A stretch of 64,000 bases of DNA from Piscicola geometra (lineage: Eukaryota; Annelida; Clitellata; Hirudinida; Piscicolidae). A program made the translations under genes and the position numbers. The notes under the pieces are model-generated. The model saw nothing but the letters and a program-made list of their open reading frames with translations. It made no database searches and was not told where the DNA came from. Every line of letters begins with the position of its first letter. Within the stretch, counting starts at the first letter, position 1. The stretch is from positions 10,057,647-10,121,646 of the forward strand of contig OX030955.1 in NCBI GenBank assembly GCA_943735955.1, read 5' to 3'. This document shows, one piece after another, positions 28,303 to 64,000 of the stretch.

Positions 28303-30677
28303 GTATTACGATGCTATTGTGAAAGACACAAAAGTTTTAAAAAGTTTTTTTGAAGCTCAGTTTTCACTTGTTTTGTTAATTATTCATTATTCATATAAAA
28401 TGTGCTTTTTAAAAGTTGAATATATTTTTCAAATAGTAATAAATTCATTTAACTAACCGTTTATTATAGTGAAAATGGATAATTTGGTGGTTCAGTTGAA
28501 ACCAGTAGATGGGACATATGAAAAATTCAAGCCATGCACACCAGGGTATGCCATCAATCTTAAAAAGCTCATTAAATTCATTAAATATTCAAGAAATTCT
28601 AAATTAAGTCTTTCTGCATTTTAATGAAAAATAAGCAAATACGAAGTTTGAACAAGGTTTTTAAAAATTAATATTCATGGGATTAAAAGGTTTCTGTTTA
28701 ATCCTCCTAGAATACAAATGCTGAAAGTACATGTGTGGGAAAACCGAGGCAATTGATTTTCCATCCAATCAAACGTTTCCAAACTAATTTATTCAAATCA
28801 AATCAAATTTAAATTAAGAATTTGAATGGTAAATTAAAATGAGATTTAAAATTGAAAAAGAATTATTTGACATCAATATGATCATTAAAAACAGCCGTAT
28901 CGAAAACTTTCTGAGTTCAGCAGCCATAGCTCACACAAAAATCATTGAAGTTCTCTAGCACGTCCACAAGATGCAAAGTACCGTAAAGTACCGAACTTTT
29001 TTGACATTTATATTTTTAAGATGCTTGAATTCTTCGAAAAACTATTAAACAAAATGTTTTTTTGACAAAGTTTATTCGTTTTAGAAAGATGTTATAAAAC
29101 TTGTTATTCATCCAAATTTAATTCATATTTGTTACAATAGAGAGGTGCTGAAAATAGAAATACTAATAATAAAAAGGAAGTTTTCAATAATTTTTCATTA
29201 AAAAAGTTTTAGAAAATGTTAAATAATACTGATTTTTTCAGACGCTTGAAAAAAACCAAACTACAACTATAAGACCATGATCTTTGAACATCTAAAATTT
29301 AAGGAAAAATCTTTTGAAAAAATCATTGTTTTAACCCTTCTTTCTGCTATAATCTTTAAACCGTGTATTTAAAAAGTCAATGGTCTATGCGGGCAATAAA
29401 AATTTTTCGAAATAATAATTATATTTTCGGACATTAAAAAGTAAATATTTTAAATGTCTGATAATTTTAGAAGCACAGCAAACGAAATATTGACTTTTTC
29501 ATGTAAATTATTAATTCTTCAACGCGTTTTTTTTAAATAGTAAATTACTTAAAGTGGTCTATGAGGAATAATAACGAAGGAGATAACATTAGGTTATACT
29601 AGTTTATTTAAATTATTATTATTATTAGCCATTTCTTTCGCAGTATGTATGTTCTGAATTTGTTCGAGACAAGGGGTGTTATCGTGCCGTGGCTGGGCGA
29701 TGACATGCGTCACTTTGTGCATATCCCCGTCAAGGTAATAATACTTTCTTCGTTTCAAGTTCCTCTTTTCAATTACACTAAAATACCACCGTCAAAAAGG
29801 ACGTCTTTGTATTAATTTAATTCTTCGAAAACCTTTAAAAGTAATTAATATTTCGATTCCTAACACTAATTAATTCATATTTTATAAATATTTCTTTTTT
29901 TATGTTAATTCATTCCTCCAAAAACCTTTAAAAAGTAACCAATATTTCGCTTACCAATGACACTAGCTAAATTATTCTTTTCGTCACTGAAACTCCCAGA
30001 ATCCAGTGGACTACCACACGATATTCGACATCACCTCCAACACGCCAGAGGGAGCCCTCATCAACATCCTCAGCATCGTCAAGGAGGTGCTCAGATCTCC
30101 ATCCTACTTCGCATGTTGTGCGGCTTAAATACACATAAAACAATTTTCGAACCATTTTTTATTTCTTCATTTTCCTCTCTGCCGATCCCTTCCGACTACC
30201 AAACTTCATGCTTCTTCTCCACTTTAACTCCATTCCTCACTCTTCACTCCACTCATACTCAATTCTTCACTCTAATCCCACTCCATTCTTGCCTCCACTC
30301 CCACTCCATTCTTGCCTCCACTCCCACTCAATTCTTCACTCTAATCCCACTCCATTCTTGCCTCCACTCCCACTCCATTCTTGCCTCTACTCCCACTCCA
30401 TTCTTGCCTCCACTCCCACTCCATTCTTGCCTCCACTCCCAATCCATTCTTGCCTCCACTCCCACTCCATTCTTGCCTCCACTTTCCTTCCATTCTTCCC
30501 TCCACTTCCCCTCCATTTTTCACTCCACTTCCCCTCCATTCTTCACTCCATCTCGAGCAAGGTGGGCGTGGTGAAGGAGTTCACAGGAAAGTCGGGAAAG
30601 CAGTTGCGAAGGCGTGAGGTGAGTCTCTTTGATGACACCGCCTCAGAGCTCATTCTCACTATGTGCGGTTATGTGTT

Positions 30678-30747
<70 letters not shown>

Positions 30748-31193
30748 TGTGTATGTGTTTGCGTATCCTTGGTAGCACTTGTGTCACGGGTATTATTATT
30801 CTCACTAGTCCTACTCTTCCACGGCGATTTCTTTATTTTGCACCACCAAAATTCTTTTTTTTTGGGTTTTAATGCTGAGAGCTTCAAGAGAGCGTCTGAA
30901 GGAACATCCCCGATTTGAATGGGTTTTTATTGTGAAGGCATTTTCACTAAAGGAATCGCCTTTTTAAGAAGAAACAATTAATAGCTTTGTATAAAATATA
31001 AAGATGCATTGAGGTATAGTGGCAGTATGATGGAGAAATACAGGCAAAGATACATTCAAAGATGCACACGCAGATGGAACGAGGGCTACGTTAGACAGTC
31101 GCAGCTGTGGAAGCCTAAGGAAACAGGTTGCCGTGCGTTGAATGGAATTGCATCGAGCATCAGATTAGCCAGATGTTCTTGTAGCAGTAGTAA

Positions 31194-31256
<63 letters not shown>

Positions 31257-31267
31257 AAGTAGTAGTG

Positions 31268-31322
<55 letters not shown>

Positions 31323-34300
31323 TAGTAGTGGTAGTAGTAGTAGTAGTAATAGTAGTAGTAGTAGTAGTAATAGTAGTAGTATTAGTAGTAGTTCATGTGA
31401 TCATTGAAAATTAGCATTGATATTTGTTTTTTACTTTTCATTATCCTTGAATCTTCAAAGCACTTTTGTGTGTGACATACACTCAACTTTTATCTGTAAA
31501 AACTTGAAATCAACCACAACCCTTTCCCTTCATGCGCTTTCCCTCCTCCCTTCCCGCTCAACCAGTGATATTCGGCGCAGATCTGAAGGTCTCGTATAAC
31601 AAGTACAAGAGCAAGGTGCCGAACGGGATTTTGGGAGCTAAATTTTTATACCGATATACATCGCCATCTGAGAGTTTCAATAGAAATAAAATCCCTGCTT
31701 AGTTGTGAATCAACGATGTGTAAAAATGTTTTTTTCTTTCCGGGCAGATGACTGTCTCGACGACCTCCAAGTCGATCATCACCGAAGATCCAGGTGCTTG
31801 CATTCTTTTAGGCGACCCGAGGGAGGCATTATATATTTATAAATGTGTCTACTTTTATTTACCTATTTTTTTACATAATTAAAATGTTTATAACTACTAT
31901 AGACTATAACGTCAAAAGACCTGCGTTGCTTTAACTCCCTAAACTTAACTAAAATTATTGTTAATTGTAAAGTGCCGTGGGAATTCTGGAAGGTAAAATT
32001 TGGATTCAAATAAACAGTTTTTTTGAATAGGGAAGAGGAATGAAACACCGTCAACGGTAACAACAGCATCAAAGGCATACAACCAGACGATACAACAACA
32101 TGCTAAAGCAAGACCACACAGCAACAACCACATACAACAACACATATAAAACCACAAAACAAAATGCAAAACAAGACCGAACAACAACAAGATCACACAT
32201 AAACACGCAACAACAAGACGACACAACAACATACAATACACATACAAAAAGACGATATACAACAACAAGACCACACAACAACATACAACAAACACACAAC
32301 AACAAACACAAACACACAGAGTCGAGAGAAGCGTTCTTGTTGTCGAGGTACGCGAGGACTGTTGACTTCGACTGCCCCAGCCTCAACAACCAGTCAGGAG
32401 TGGTCTTTGACGAGGAAGCGTGTATGTGTGTGTGTGTTTGTGTGTGTGTATGCGTGTGTGTTTGTGTGTATGTGTGTGTGTTTGTGTGTTTACGTGCGTG
32501 TGTGCAAAAAAATATATGTTTGGGCGTTCGAGACGCATTCGTGGGTTGGTCGCTTGAAAACAGAACGGATGTTTGAGAACTTGGACTACACGTGTTTGTG
32601 CAATCAATGTCCGGCATTCAGCTTGAAATGAAATATATACGCAAGTTAAAAACACAAAATAATAATAATAATAATCGTATGTATCATTGACTCAAGCCTT
32701 CCATTGATTCGATGCATTCAACACACACACACAACGCCAGTGAAGTGCGTCACGGAGCGCAAGAACATAAAAGAGGTGAAGAGGCACATTGGCGCGAGTG
32801 CCGGTGAGTTGTACTGCGTCCTGTGGGCACACCTCACCTGCCTGCCTATTGACCAGGCTGTCCTGCACAGATGGTGCTTGCCTCCTGTGCATTCATTCGT
32901 TTATTTGAATATATTCGATACGAGTTGAATTTTTAGATTCACCTCGACATCTCAAGGATGTATTACTTTTGAATAACATGGGCGGCGATCCTGGGGGAGT
33001 CTTGGGGTCAGGACTCCCCCAGGATCACCGCCCATGTTGAATAATAATATTTCTTATTTAGGTCTTCGAACGATTATAATAAATAATTATATATTATTAT
33101 TTATTTACCCTCACACACACACACAGTCAACAGTGCCACAAAGTGCTCACTGATCCCTCATCCCGTTGTTCCTGCATCACCAGCTGCAACTTCAACGAGG
33201 AACAGGCGCCCGTGAACCTATCATCTCCGTTCTACGGACTGCGTGTTTCTCTCGCGGACTCGACCGGCTCTTTGCAGCAGTGCCATCTGCCCTCTTGCGT
33301 GCTGGAGAAGATGCTCGATATGCAGGTGGATTCTTTTGGATTTATTGGTTTTAAAAAATATATATAAAAACAAAATTGACAAAAACAAATATATTGCATT
33401 TTAAATTATGACATGAATAAATAAATAGTTTTAGAGTAGTATTATAAAATTGTGGTTTAATTGTAAAATAAATGAGGCATTAAAGCTAGTGCGAACTGCA
33501 GGCAGAGAGCTTCAAGGAGCTTGACCAAGCGACCAAAACGGCCCTGAAGTGGCAGTACATGATGGAGAGGGTCAGGGTCATCATCCATGTTAGCAAGTCT
33601 TTCAACTTTGATGTGTACCATAAAATATCCAAATCTTCGGACGTATAAAAAAATGATTTTTTCTAAATTTTCTAAAGTAAAGAAATTATTTCCATGAATT
33701 CATATTAGCCACCATAGACATTTGAGTTTTTAAATAGATTATTTAATTAATTATGTCTTTAAAAAAGCCCCAAATTTTTTTTTGAAAAATGATGGTTATA
33801 AAATAGGGTGTCCGAAGATTCTTTTATTTTACGGTAACTTGGGTTTAGACGTCTAAAATGTTTAATTTGGGGAAAAAAGTTTCACGATTATATTTAATTG
33901 ATTAACCTATTTCGTTTTAATTACTCATTAAAGGTCGGTGGCTCTCTGGGCGAACAAGGAAAAGTAGAAATTCTTTCGGTAAGTCTTCTACATTCCGACG
34001 AGGAATTCAATCAGACGATTGCTCAATTATAAATTGCAAACTCATTTAATTCTCAATAAATCATTTGGTTTATTTATTTAAAATTGAAGTTGATGTCTAT
34101 TAATAAAATATATCATAAAACAATAAGTAATAATCTTCAAGAATAATGCAACAACTTCAAGATTCTTGAATACGCAAATAGTAAAAGTATCTAAAATCTT
34201 CGAAACTAAGTAGGCTAAATAGATACAAATGTGTTGGGTTAAATGATTACTTAGGAATGGTTTAAATGAATTAGAACTCAGTGTTTTGATGTAGCAACAG

Positions 34301-34407
34301 AACATGATGATGAGCTTGATGAATCACATACAAATGAGATATGTAAATTATTGACACTATCGTTTGTTTATGAACATTATGAAAACGCTTTGGAATCATA
34401 TAAATAA
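28174..34407 (+). CDS. MEIOB: MEIOB, meiosis-specific OB-fold ssDNA-binding protein (14 exons, 5' end missing)
   Basis: Known role: MEIOB is an RPA1-related OB-fold protein that acts with SPATA22 on single-stranded DNA at meiotic recombination sites. Seen here: 14 exons at 28174-28302, 28470-28545, 29644-29734, 30000-30086, 30562-30662, 31074-31126, 31566-31615, 31748-31793, 32320-32421, 32741-32873, 33127-33325, 33502-33588, 33934-33978 and 34282-34407. All have GT/AG borders and matching phases, giving an open frame of about 440 codons to a TAA. Diagnostic stretches include TIRDSPKDFISVSCWG, LRRREVSLFDDTASELILT, ETVIFGADLKVSYNKYKSK and SKSIITEDP, which follow vertebrate MEIOB in order. A CxxC...CxC zinc-ribbon-like segment is encoded in exons 10-11. 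The N-terminal segment before TIRD (about 45 residues in mammals) was not located. Several introns are tandem repeats. Identity is firm; exons 9 and 14 are the least certain. Confidence 0.88.
28470..28545 (+). CDS. MEIOB: MEIOB window exon 2
   Basis: Bounded by ATTATAG and GG|GTATGC. Encodes KMDNLVVQLKPVDGTYEKFK then PCTPG, the counterpart of the VIIENPLIQRKE...EKFSPATPS segment. The incoming G|TG and outgoing GG|T split codons match the neighbouring exons. Confidence 0.85.
29644..29734 (+). CDS. MEIOB: MEIOB window exon 3
   Basis: TTCGCAG acceptor, AAG|GTAATA donor. Encodes MYVLNLFETRGVIVPWLGDD followed by MRHFVHIPVK; the closing HIPVK equals the vertebrate HLPVK that ends the linker before the second OB fold. 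Confidence 0.85.
30000..30086 (+). CDS. MEIOB: MEIOB window exon 4 (second OB fold start)
   Basis: Encodes NPVDYHTIFDITSNTPEGAL then INILSIVKE, phase 0 on both sides, matching DYYSLGDIVANG...INVLAAVKS. The acceptor CTCCCAG is clear. The donor GTGCTC is weak, but homology fixes the boundary. Confidence 0.85.
30215..30550 (+). repeat. 23-bp minisatellite in MEIOB intron 4
   Basis: Imperfect copies of CCATTCTTGCCTCCACTCC plus CACT fill most of the intron between exons 4 and 5, on a pyrimidine-rich sense strand. Confidence 0.9.
30562..30662 (+). CDS. MEIOB: MEIOB window exon 5 (OB core)
   Basis: Encodes VGVVKEFTGKSGKQLRRREV then SLFDDTASELILT; RREVSLFDDTAS is the RPA1-type OB strand pattern. 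Donor AT|GTGCGG is chosen over G|GTTATG because it joins in frame to TGG AAC GAG of the next exon. A (GT)n tract begins about 15 nt downstream. Confidence 0.85.
30678..30752 (+). repeat. (GT)n downstream of MEIOB exon 5 donor
   Basis: Nearly uninterrupted GT run starting about 15 nt after the donor, GT in transcript sense. Confidence 0.95.
31074..31126 (+). CDS. MEIOB: MEIOB window exon 6
   Basis: Short 53-nt exon with acceptor ACACGCAG and donor G|GTTGCC. Encodes WNEGYVRQSQLWKPKET, matching WDNESILLAQSWMPRET. Both split codons fit exons 5 and 7. Confidence 0.82.
31182..31392 (+). repeat. (AGT)n array in MEIOB intron 6
   Basis: About 70 trinucleotide units with occasional AGA, GGT and AAT variants. 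The apparent Ser-rich ORF is the repeat. Confidence 0.95.
31566..31615 (+). CDS. MEIOB: MEIOB window exon 7
   Basis: Acceptor CAACCAG after a pyrimidine tract, donor AAG|GTGCCG. Encodes (V)IFGADLKVSYNKYKSK, the match to VIFASDVRINFDKFRNC. Confidence 0.86.
31748..31793 (+). CDS. MEIOB: MEIOB window exon 8
   Basis: Encodes MTVSTTSKSIITEDP, matching MTATVISKTIITTNPD, with clear CAG acceptor and G|GTGCTT donor. It closes the second OB fold. Confidence 0.86.
32058..32318 (+). repeat. CAA/CACA-rich tract before MEIOB exon 9 acceptor
   Basis: Low-complexity ACAACA/ACAC sequence running to the acceptor CACACAG at 32319. Confidence 0.85.
32320..32421 (+). CDS. MEIOB: MEIOB window exon 9
   Basis: Encodes ESREAFLLSRYARTVDFDCP then SLNNQSGVVFDEEA; the start resembles the PEANILLNFIREN position of mammals. 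The chosen donor is T|GTATGT at 32422, followed at once by a GT-rich tract; GC|GTGTAT two bases earlier is possible but breaks the phase with exon 10. Confidence 0.75.
32422..32505 (+). repeat. GT-rich tract at MEIOB exon 9 donor
   Basis: GTATGTGTGTGTGTTTGTG and similar; the donor dinucleotide is the first GT of the array. Confidence 0.9.
32741..32873 (+). CDS. MEIOB: MEIOB window exon 10
   Basis: Encodes CVTERKNIKEVKRHIGASAG and ELYCVLWAHLTCLPIDQAVL, ending HR plus TG of a split Cys codon. Corresponds to the VEQLKGKAL...GILYAYISTLNIDDE region of mammals. Donor TG|GTGCTT joins exon 11 to create a CxxC motif. Confidence 0.8.
32977..33036. mobile_element. 60-bp foldback (MITE-like) element with 8-bp target duplication
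   Basis: Two 25-bp arms (32977-33001 and 33012-33036) are reverse complements with one mismatch, around a 10-bp loop. Both sides carry TTGAATAA (32969-32976 and 33037-33044). An 8-bp duplication is the hAT-superfamily size. It lies in the MEIOB intron between exons 10 and 11. The element consists only of its termini. Confidence 0.8.
33127..33325 (+). CDS. MEIOB: MEIOB window exon 11 (zinc-ribbon-like, C-terminal OB fold)
   Basis: Acceptor is a CA run ending CACACAG. With exon 10 it gives RCQQCHKVLTDPSSRCSC, spaced like the mammalian RCSSCGYIVNEASNMCTTC except for the last Cys. It continues with FYGLRVSLADSTGSLQQCHL, the DHTGTLHSCSL region. Phase 0 donor GTGGAT. Confidence 0.86.
33502..33588 (+). 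CDS. MEIOB: MEIOB window exon 12
   Basis: Encodes AESFKELDQATKTALKWQYM then MERVRVIIH, matching the conserved TALKWxxLLERxxIYLK helix of MEIOB. Phase 0 on both sides; donor GTTAGC. Confidence 0.85.
33934..33978 (+). CDS. MEIOB: MEIOB window exon 13
   Basis: Encodes VGGSLGEQGKVEILS, the counterpart of HRARSGLKISVLS. Acceptor TTAAAG, strong donor GTAAGT. Confidence 0.8.
34282..34407 (+). CDS. MEIOB: MEIOB window exon 14 (probable terminal exon)
   Basis: After acceptor AACTCAG an open phase-0 frame begins CFDVATEHDDELDESHTNEI and runs 41 codons to TAA. The first Cys aligns with the SVLSC that opens the variable tail of mammalian MEIOB; the rest has no recognisable homology. AATAAA overlaps the stop at 34403-34408. 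Confidence 0.6.
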   Translation, partial: CFDVATEHDDELDESHTNEICKLLTLSFVYEHYENALESYK

Positions 34408-34408
34408 A
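34403..34408 (+). promoter_or_regulatory. Candidate MEIOB poly(A) signal
   Basis: AATAAA overlaps the proposed MEIOB stop codon. That is unusually close, so a later signal may be used. Confidence 0.3.
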
Positions 34409-35069
34409 TATTCCGACCTGTATGCCGATTGTACCGCTTTTTGCTCTGTCAAAAAAAGTAGTTAGGATTCTAAATAGTTTTGAGTGAGGGTTAGGCTTAT
34501 TCTTTTTTTATTTAATATTTTGGCGAAGAGTTATGGTTATTCTTTTTAAAATAAATATTTTATTATGAAGTTTAAATTACGTAGACGCATCGTCATACGA
34601 GCCGAATCGGCATATTGGTCGGAACATAAATATCGCTATTCGCATCAAAAATCGATAAAGTAAAAGCGAATAGAAATGATTGATAGATTGTGGTTCAGGG
34701 CGTGATAAGAAAGATCTAAGTCTAAACTTCGAACACTGAAAGTACACATTGTAGTCTGAATCTTGCAATTTTCAAACGGAGTGAACATCTTCCCAGTCGC
34801 AAGAACGATCAATTTATCTTTGCATAGATTCAATCAACAGACATCCACTCAAAACATTAAACAAAAGTACAGGATTCAATTGCTACCAGAGTCGCGGTAA
34901 GTGGCATGAAACAACAATAAGATGTGAAACAAATTCCAAATTTAGAAAAGTAATTTTCTTGATCAAACACAAAAAAACAATCACTCCTACCTTAAATCTT
35001 CGACGATCTTTCATAACCTTTGAATAAATAAAAATTATCTAAATAAATAATGATTCAAAAGAAAAAGTA
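34408..35069. other. Convergent intergenic spacer
   Basis: AT-rich DNA between the MEIOB and ankyrin stop codons, with no coding potential that I can support. It must hold both 3' UTRs, which probably overlap. Confidence 0.6.
34559..34564 (-). promoter_or_regulatory. Candidate ankyrin poly(A) signal
   Basis: AATAAA on the - strand about 505 bp beyond the ankyrin stop codon; another lies at 34507-34512. No other evidence supports either. Confidence 0.3.
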
Positions 35070-61407
<26,338 letters not shown>

Positions 61408-61424
61408 CTGTGCCGTGGTTGTGG

Positions 61425-61725
61425 TGATGTTGATGATGATTATTCTTATTATTCTTATTATTATGAGGATGATGACGATGATGATGATTATGATGGTGGT
61501 GGTTACGGTGATGATGGTTATGGTGATGATAATGGTGGTGGTGATTATGATGGTGGTGGTGGTGGTGGGACTGGTGATAGAATTTTTTTTATTATCATCG
61601 TTATTATTATTATTATCATTATTATTTATATTATTATTATTATTATTGTTATTATGGTCATGATGATGAATATGGTGGTGGTGGTGATGATGATGATGAT
61701 GGCGATGATGATGATGATGAAGAAA
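61425..61725. repeat. GAT/ATT/GGT low-complexity tract upstream of ankyrin exon 1
   Basis: Mixed trinucleotide sequence starting about 18 bp from the acceptor. Confidence 0.8.
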
Positions 61726-61827
61726 AGATTGGAGCAGTCTAATAAGATGAAGCATGTGATAAGACCGAATGATGTGCAAGTAATCAAGTAGGAAAATATT
61801 TGTTCAGCATTGTGAATGAAGCTATAA

Positions 61828-62110
61828 TACTGGATGAATGGATGGATGGATGGATGGATGGATGGATGGATGGATGGATGGATGGATGGATGGATGGATG
61901 GATTGATGGATTGATGGATGGATGGATGGATGGATGGATTGATAAATGGCTGGTTTGGTGGATGACGGATAGAGGAATGAAGTAATTAATAAATGGATAA
62001 ATGAATAAATGAACGAATTAATTAATAAATGGATAAATGAATAAATGAACGAATTAATTAATAAGTGAATGGATAAATGAATAAATGGAAGAATAAATAA
62101 ATGAATAGAT
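61828..62110. repeat. (GGAT)n followed by AATGAATAAATGGATA repeats
   Basis: About 28 GGAT units to 61945, then degenerate tetranucleotide sequence. Confidence 0.9.
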
Positions 62111-63145
62111 GAATGAATTAAAGAATGTAAGAATATATTTTTTAAAATATTAAAACACAGCTTGTACTTAGCCTACAAAACACTCACAATGACGGAATGG
62201 CGTGTACAGTCGATAGATCAACCGCGCGTTTATGAAACTTTAAAAAAGTAAAGAGATAATGTCCCGAATGGAGGCTAGACGCGTTAATGGCAGATGATCA
62301 TGCCATATGAGTGATGGCCTTATTGGCAGTGAGGGCATTATCGAGAATTTTTGGAAGTTTTGTATGATTTCAGCAGGATGTTTTGTGTTTGTATGTATTT
62401 ATAAATATTTATATATTTATTTATATATATGTATTATTTATTTATATGTATTTATGTGTTGGTATGTCTGTGATTGCTATGTGTTTGTGTGGTGATAGTT
62501 GAACGCTGAATTTCGTTATGGTTATTTAGGATTGGAGCTTATTTTATAAAGTTACTAAAATGAATATTTAAATGAGAAGTGTTGATAAAACGACAGTTTT
62601 TGAAAACCGTGTTAAATCAATAACCAGAAAAGTTTCGGTGCACGAAAAATCATTAGAATTTAAAATTATTGTAAATCAATTTTTGTATGCCATTGCACTG
62701 AAGAATGATAAGTGAAAATATTCAGCGGGATGTGAAGGGCATTTATATTGGCTTTGAGATACTTCCGATTTTAAAATAAAAATTTTAATTCTTTCATTCA
62801 CTTATTCACTTATTTATCCATTATTCCATTCGATTAATCATTCTTTCATCTAATCCCTCAATTCCTTCACTGCATCCATAATGCTTTCTCCTTCTTAAAT
62901 GGGGTTTATTGTCGTAAATCTCCATGTATTAGCCGCGCTTTTACCTCTAGATTTAGGCTCGCCAATCACGCAAAGGTGAGGATTTCACCCATATTTTCGA
63001 TATATCTTGTTATTTGTTTTCAACTATTATTTTGCTATTAAAGCAACTGGCATGTGCGGGCGGAGGCTTAGAAATGCCTGTCATTTGGAGTTATGAATTT
63101 GGAAAAGTTGTTCCTGCAGTGAAAAACAAAAAAATTTATAAAAGT
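62111..63145. other. Probable ankyrin 5' intron or upstream DNA
   Basis: No exon resembling ankyrin repeat 1 (AARxGNLEKVLEYL) found on the - strand here or to 64000, so the 5' end lies beyond the window or in a divergent exon. Confidence 0.45.
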
Positions 63146-63262
63146 GTAACGTGCAGCATTTGCGCACGCACACAAGCTAGTGGTAACAGTTGTCTCTCTC
63201 CCAGTATATCATGGAATCATTCTACTGAGTGAATCTCTCTTTCTCTAAATCTCGCACCAACC
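63146..63262 (+). repeat. Dispersed short repeat, copy 3
   Basis: Aligns with copy 1 from GTGCAGCATTTGCGCACGCA to CTCTAAATCTCGCACCAAC but lacks about 30 bp between the CACACA tract and CTAGTGGT. Lies 5' of the first ankyrin exon seen. Confidence 0.68.
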
Positions 63263-64000
63263 AAAATAGCAAACTAAGAATCAGTATTTTCCTTGGAATT
63301 GAGCGAGTATGATCATTTACTTCTTCAAGTGATGGAATTATTTTTCTTGGAAAATTACTTTTACAATGTAGATGTTTTCTAGCTATGTGTAACAAACACT
63401 AAGTTACTTTTCTAGGCATTCTAAAAAACTCCACTAATTACACTATTGTTAGTTTTTTATATATTTAAAAACCGATTGCAACGACTTCCTTCCCATTTCA
63501 ATCGAAAGCATGGTGTTGACACTGCCTTAGTAGCCCCCTAATCGATACAACCATCATCACACAGGCCCACGCTGTTTGTCCCAAAAGTCCTGATTGCCTC
63601 TAATAATGGGAATGTCAAATTTTAACGCACACGAAATATTTAATAACAATTGTTTAAACGAATAGATAAAACCTATGAACAAAAAAATCGAATAATAACT
63701 TTCTACATGCTCTTTTTATCAACTTGAAGTAATATCGTTTTAATGTGAATTTCTGAAAAAACTGCGATTTTATAAATGGTTGTTTTTTTTAGCTTAATGA
63801 AATGTTGGTTCAGATGCGAGCTTCCAACCACAACAATTCCATTCAACCTATTCTTATTTCCAATAAGCCTCTGCCGGCTTATATTATAAGAAGCCATAAT
63901 CAGTGATTCTAACCACATTGCTGTCATCACTGACAACCAATATATCTTCCACAATCAGAATACAACAACCAACCATTCATCTTAAATCCACCCATCCATC
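63263..64000. other. Noncoding DNA at window edge
   Basis: AT-rich sequence without supported features. Confidence 0.45.

Noticed and set aside
31009..31407. Ser-rich 132-codon ORF
   Set aside because: Repeat frame; MEIOB exon 6 inside it is read in another frame.

Overview
The window is nuclear DNA of an animal, most likely a non-vertebrate bilaterian; the phylum cannot be fixed from what is visible. Intergenic DNA is AT-rich and full of (GT)n, (ATT)n, (AGT)n and longer tandem arrays. The genes are built from many short, GC-richer exons with canonical GT/AG introns. Two animal gene families can be read exon by exon in continuous frame: a canonical ankyrin and the meiotic single-strand DNA-binding protein MEIOB. 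There is nothing prokaryotic, and no CRISPR array or operon.

Layout. Positions 1 to about 26,400 hold no gene I can recognise: AT-rich DNA, a 302 bp TIR element (12,358-12,659), a tRNA-like fragment near 20,800, an unidentified 131-codon ORF near 21,130 and a GT-rich tract near 22,400. A decayed LINE tail lies at about 26,550-26,990. From 28,174 to 34,407 on the + strand, 14 exons encode most of MEIOB; the first exon or exons are not found. From 61,407 down to 35,070 on the - strand, 45 exons encode ankyrin from repeat 2 to the C-terminus: 23 ANK repeats, an acidic and Q/N-rich linker, ZU5-ZU5-UPA, a death domain and a long acidic tail. The exon lengths sum to 6,564 nt, exactly 2,187 codons plus a stop, with every intron phase matching. 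The two genes are convergent, their stop codons 662 bp apart. Ankyrin repeat 1 and the start codon must lie in a distal exon, probably beyond 64,000.

The most unusual property is the introns. Many are mostly tandem repeat, each with its own unit (12-bp, 14-bp, GGTT-rich, CCAACCAATCCA-like, AGT, GAGGCAGTGAG and others), and the arrays often touch the splice site. Where the array is dinucleotide it follows a strand rule in both genes: GT runs lie just after donors and CA runs just before acceptors in transcript sense. This suggests that arrays grew out of the splice signals or are tolerated only in that orientation. Mobile DNA inside the genes includes an L2/CR1-like LINE 3' end about 20 bp from an ankyrin 3' splice site, a 60-bp perfect-looking foldback element with 8-bp target duplications in a MEIOB intron, and copies of a short dispersed repeat.

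All calls come from reading the sequence and from remembered family sequences; no alignment, HMM or transcript search was run.
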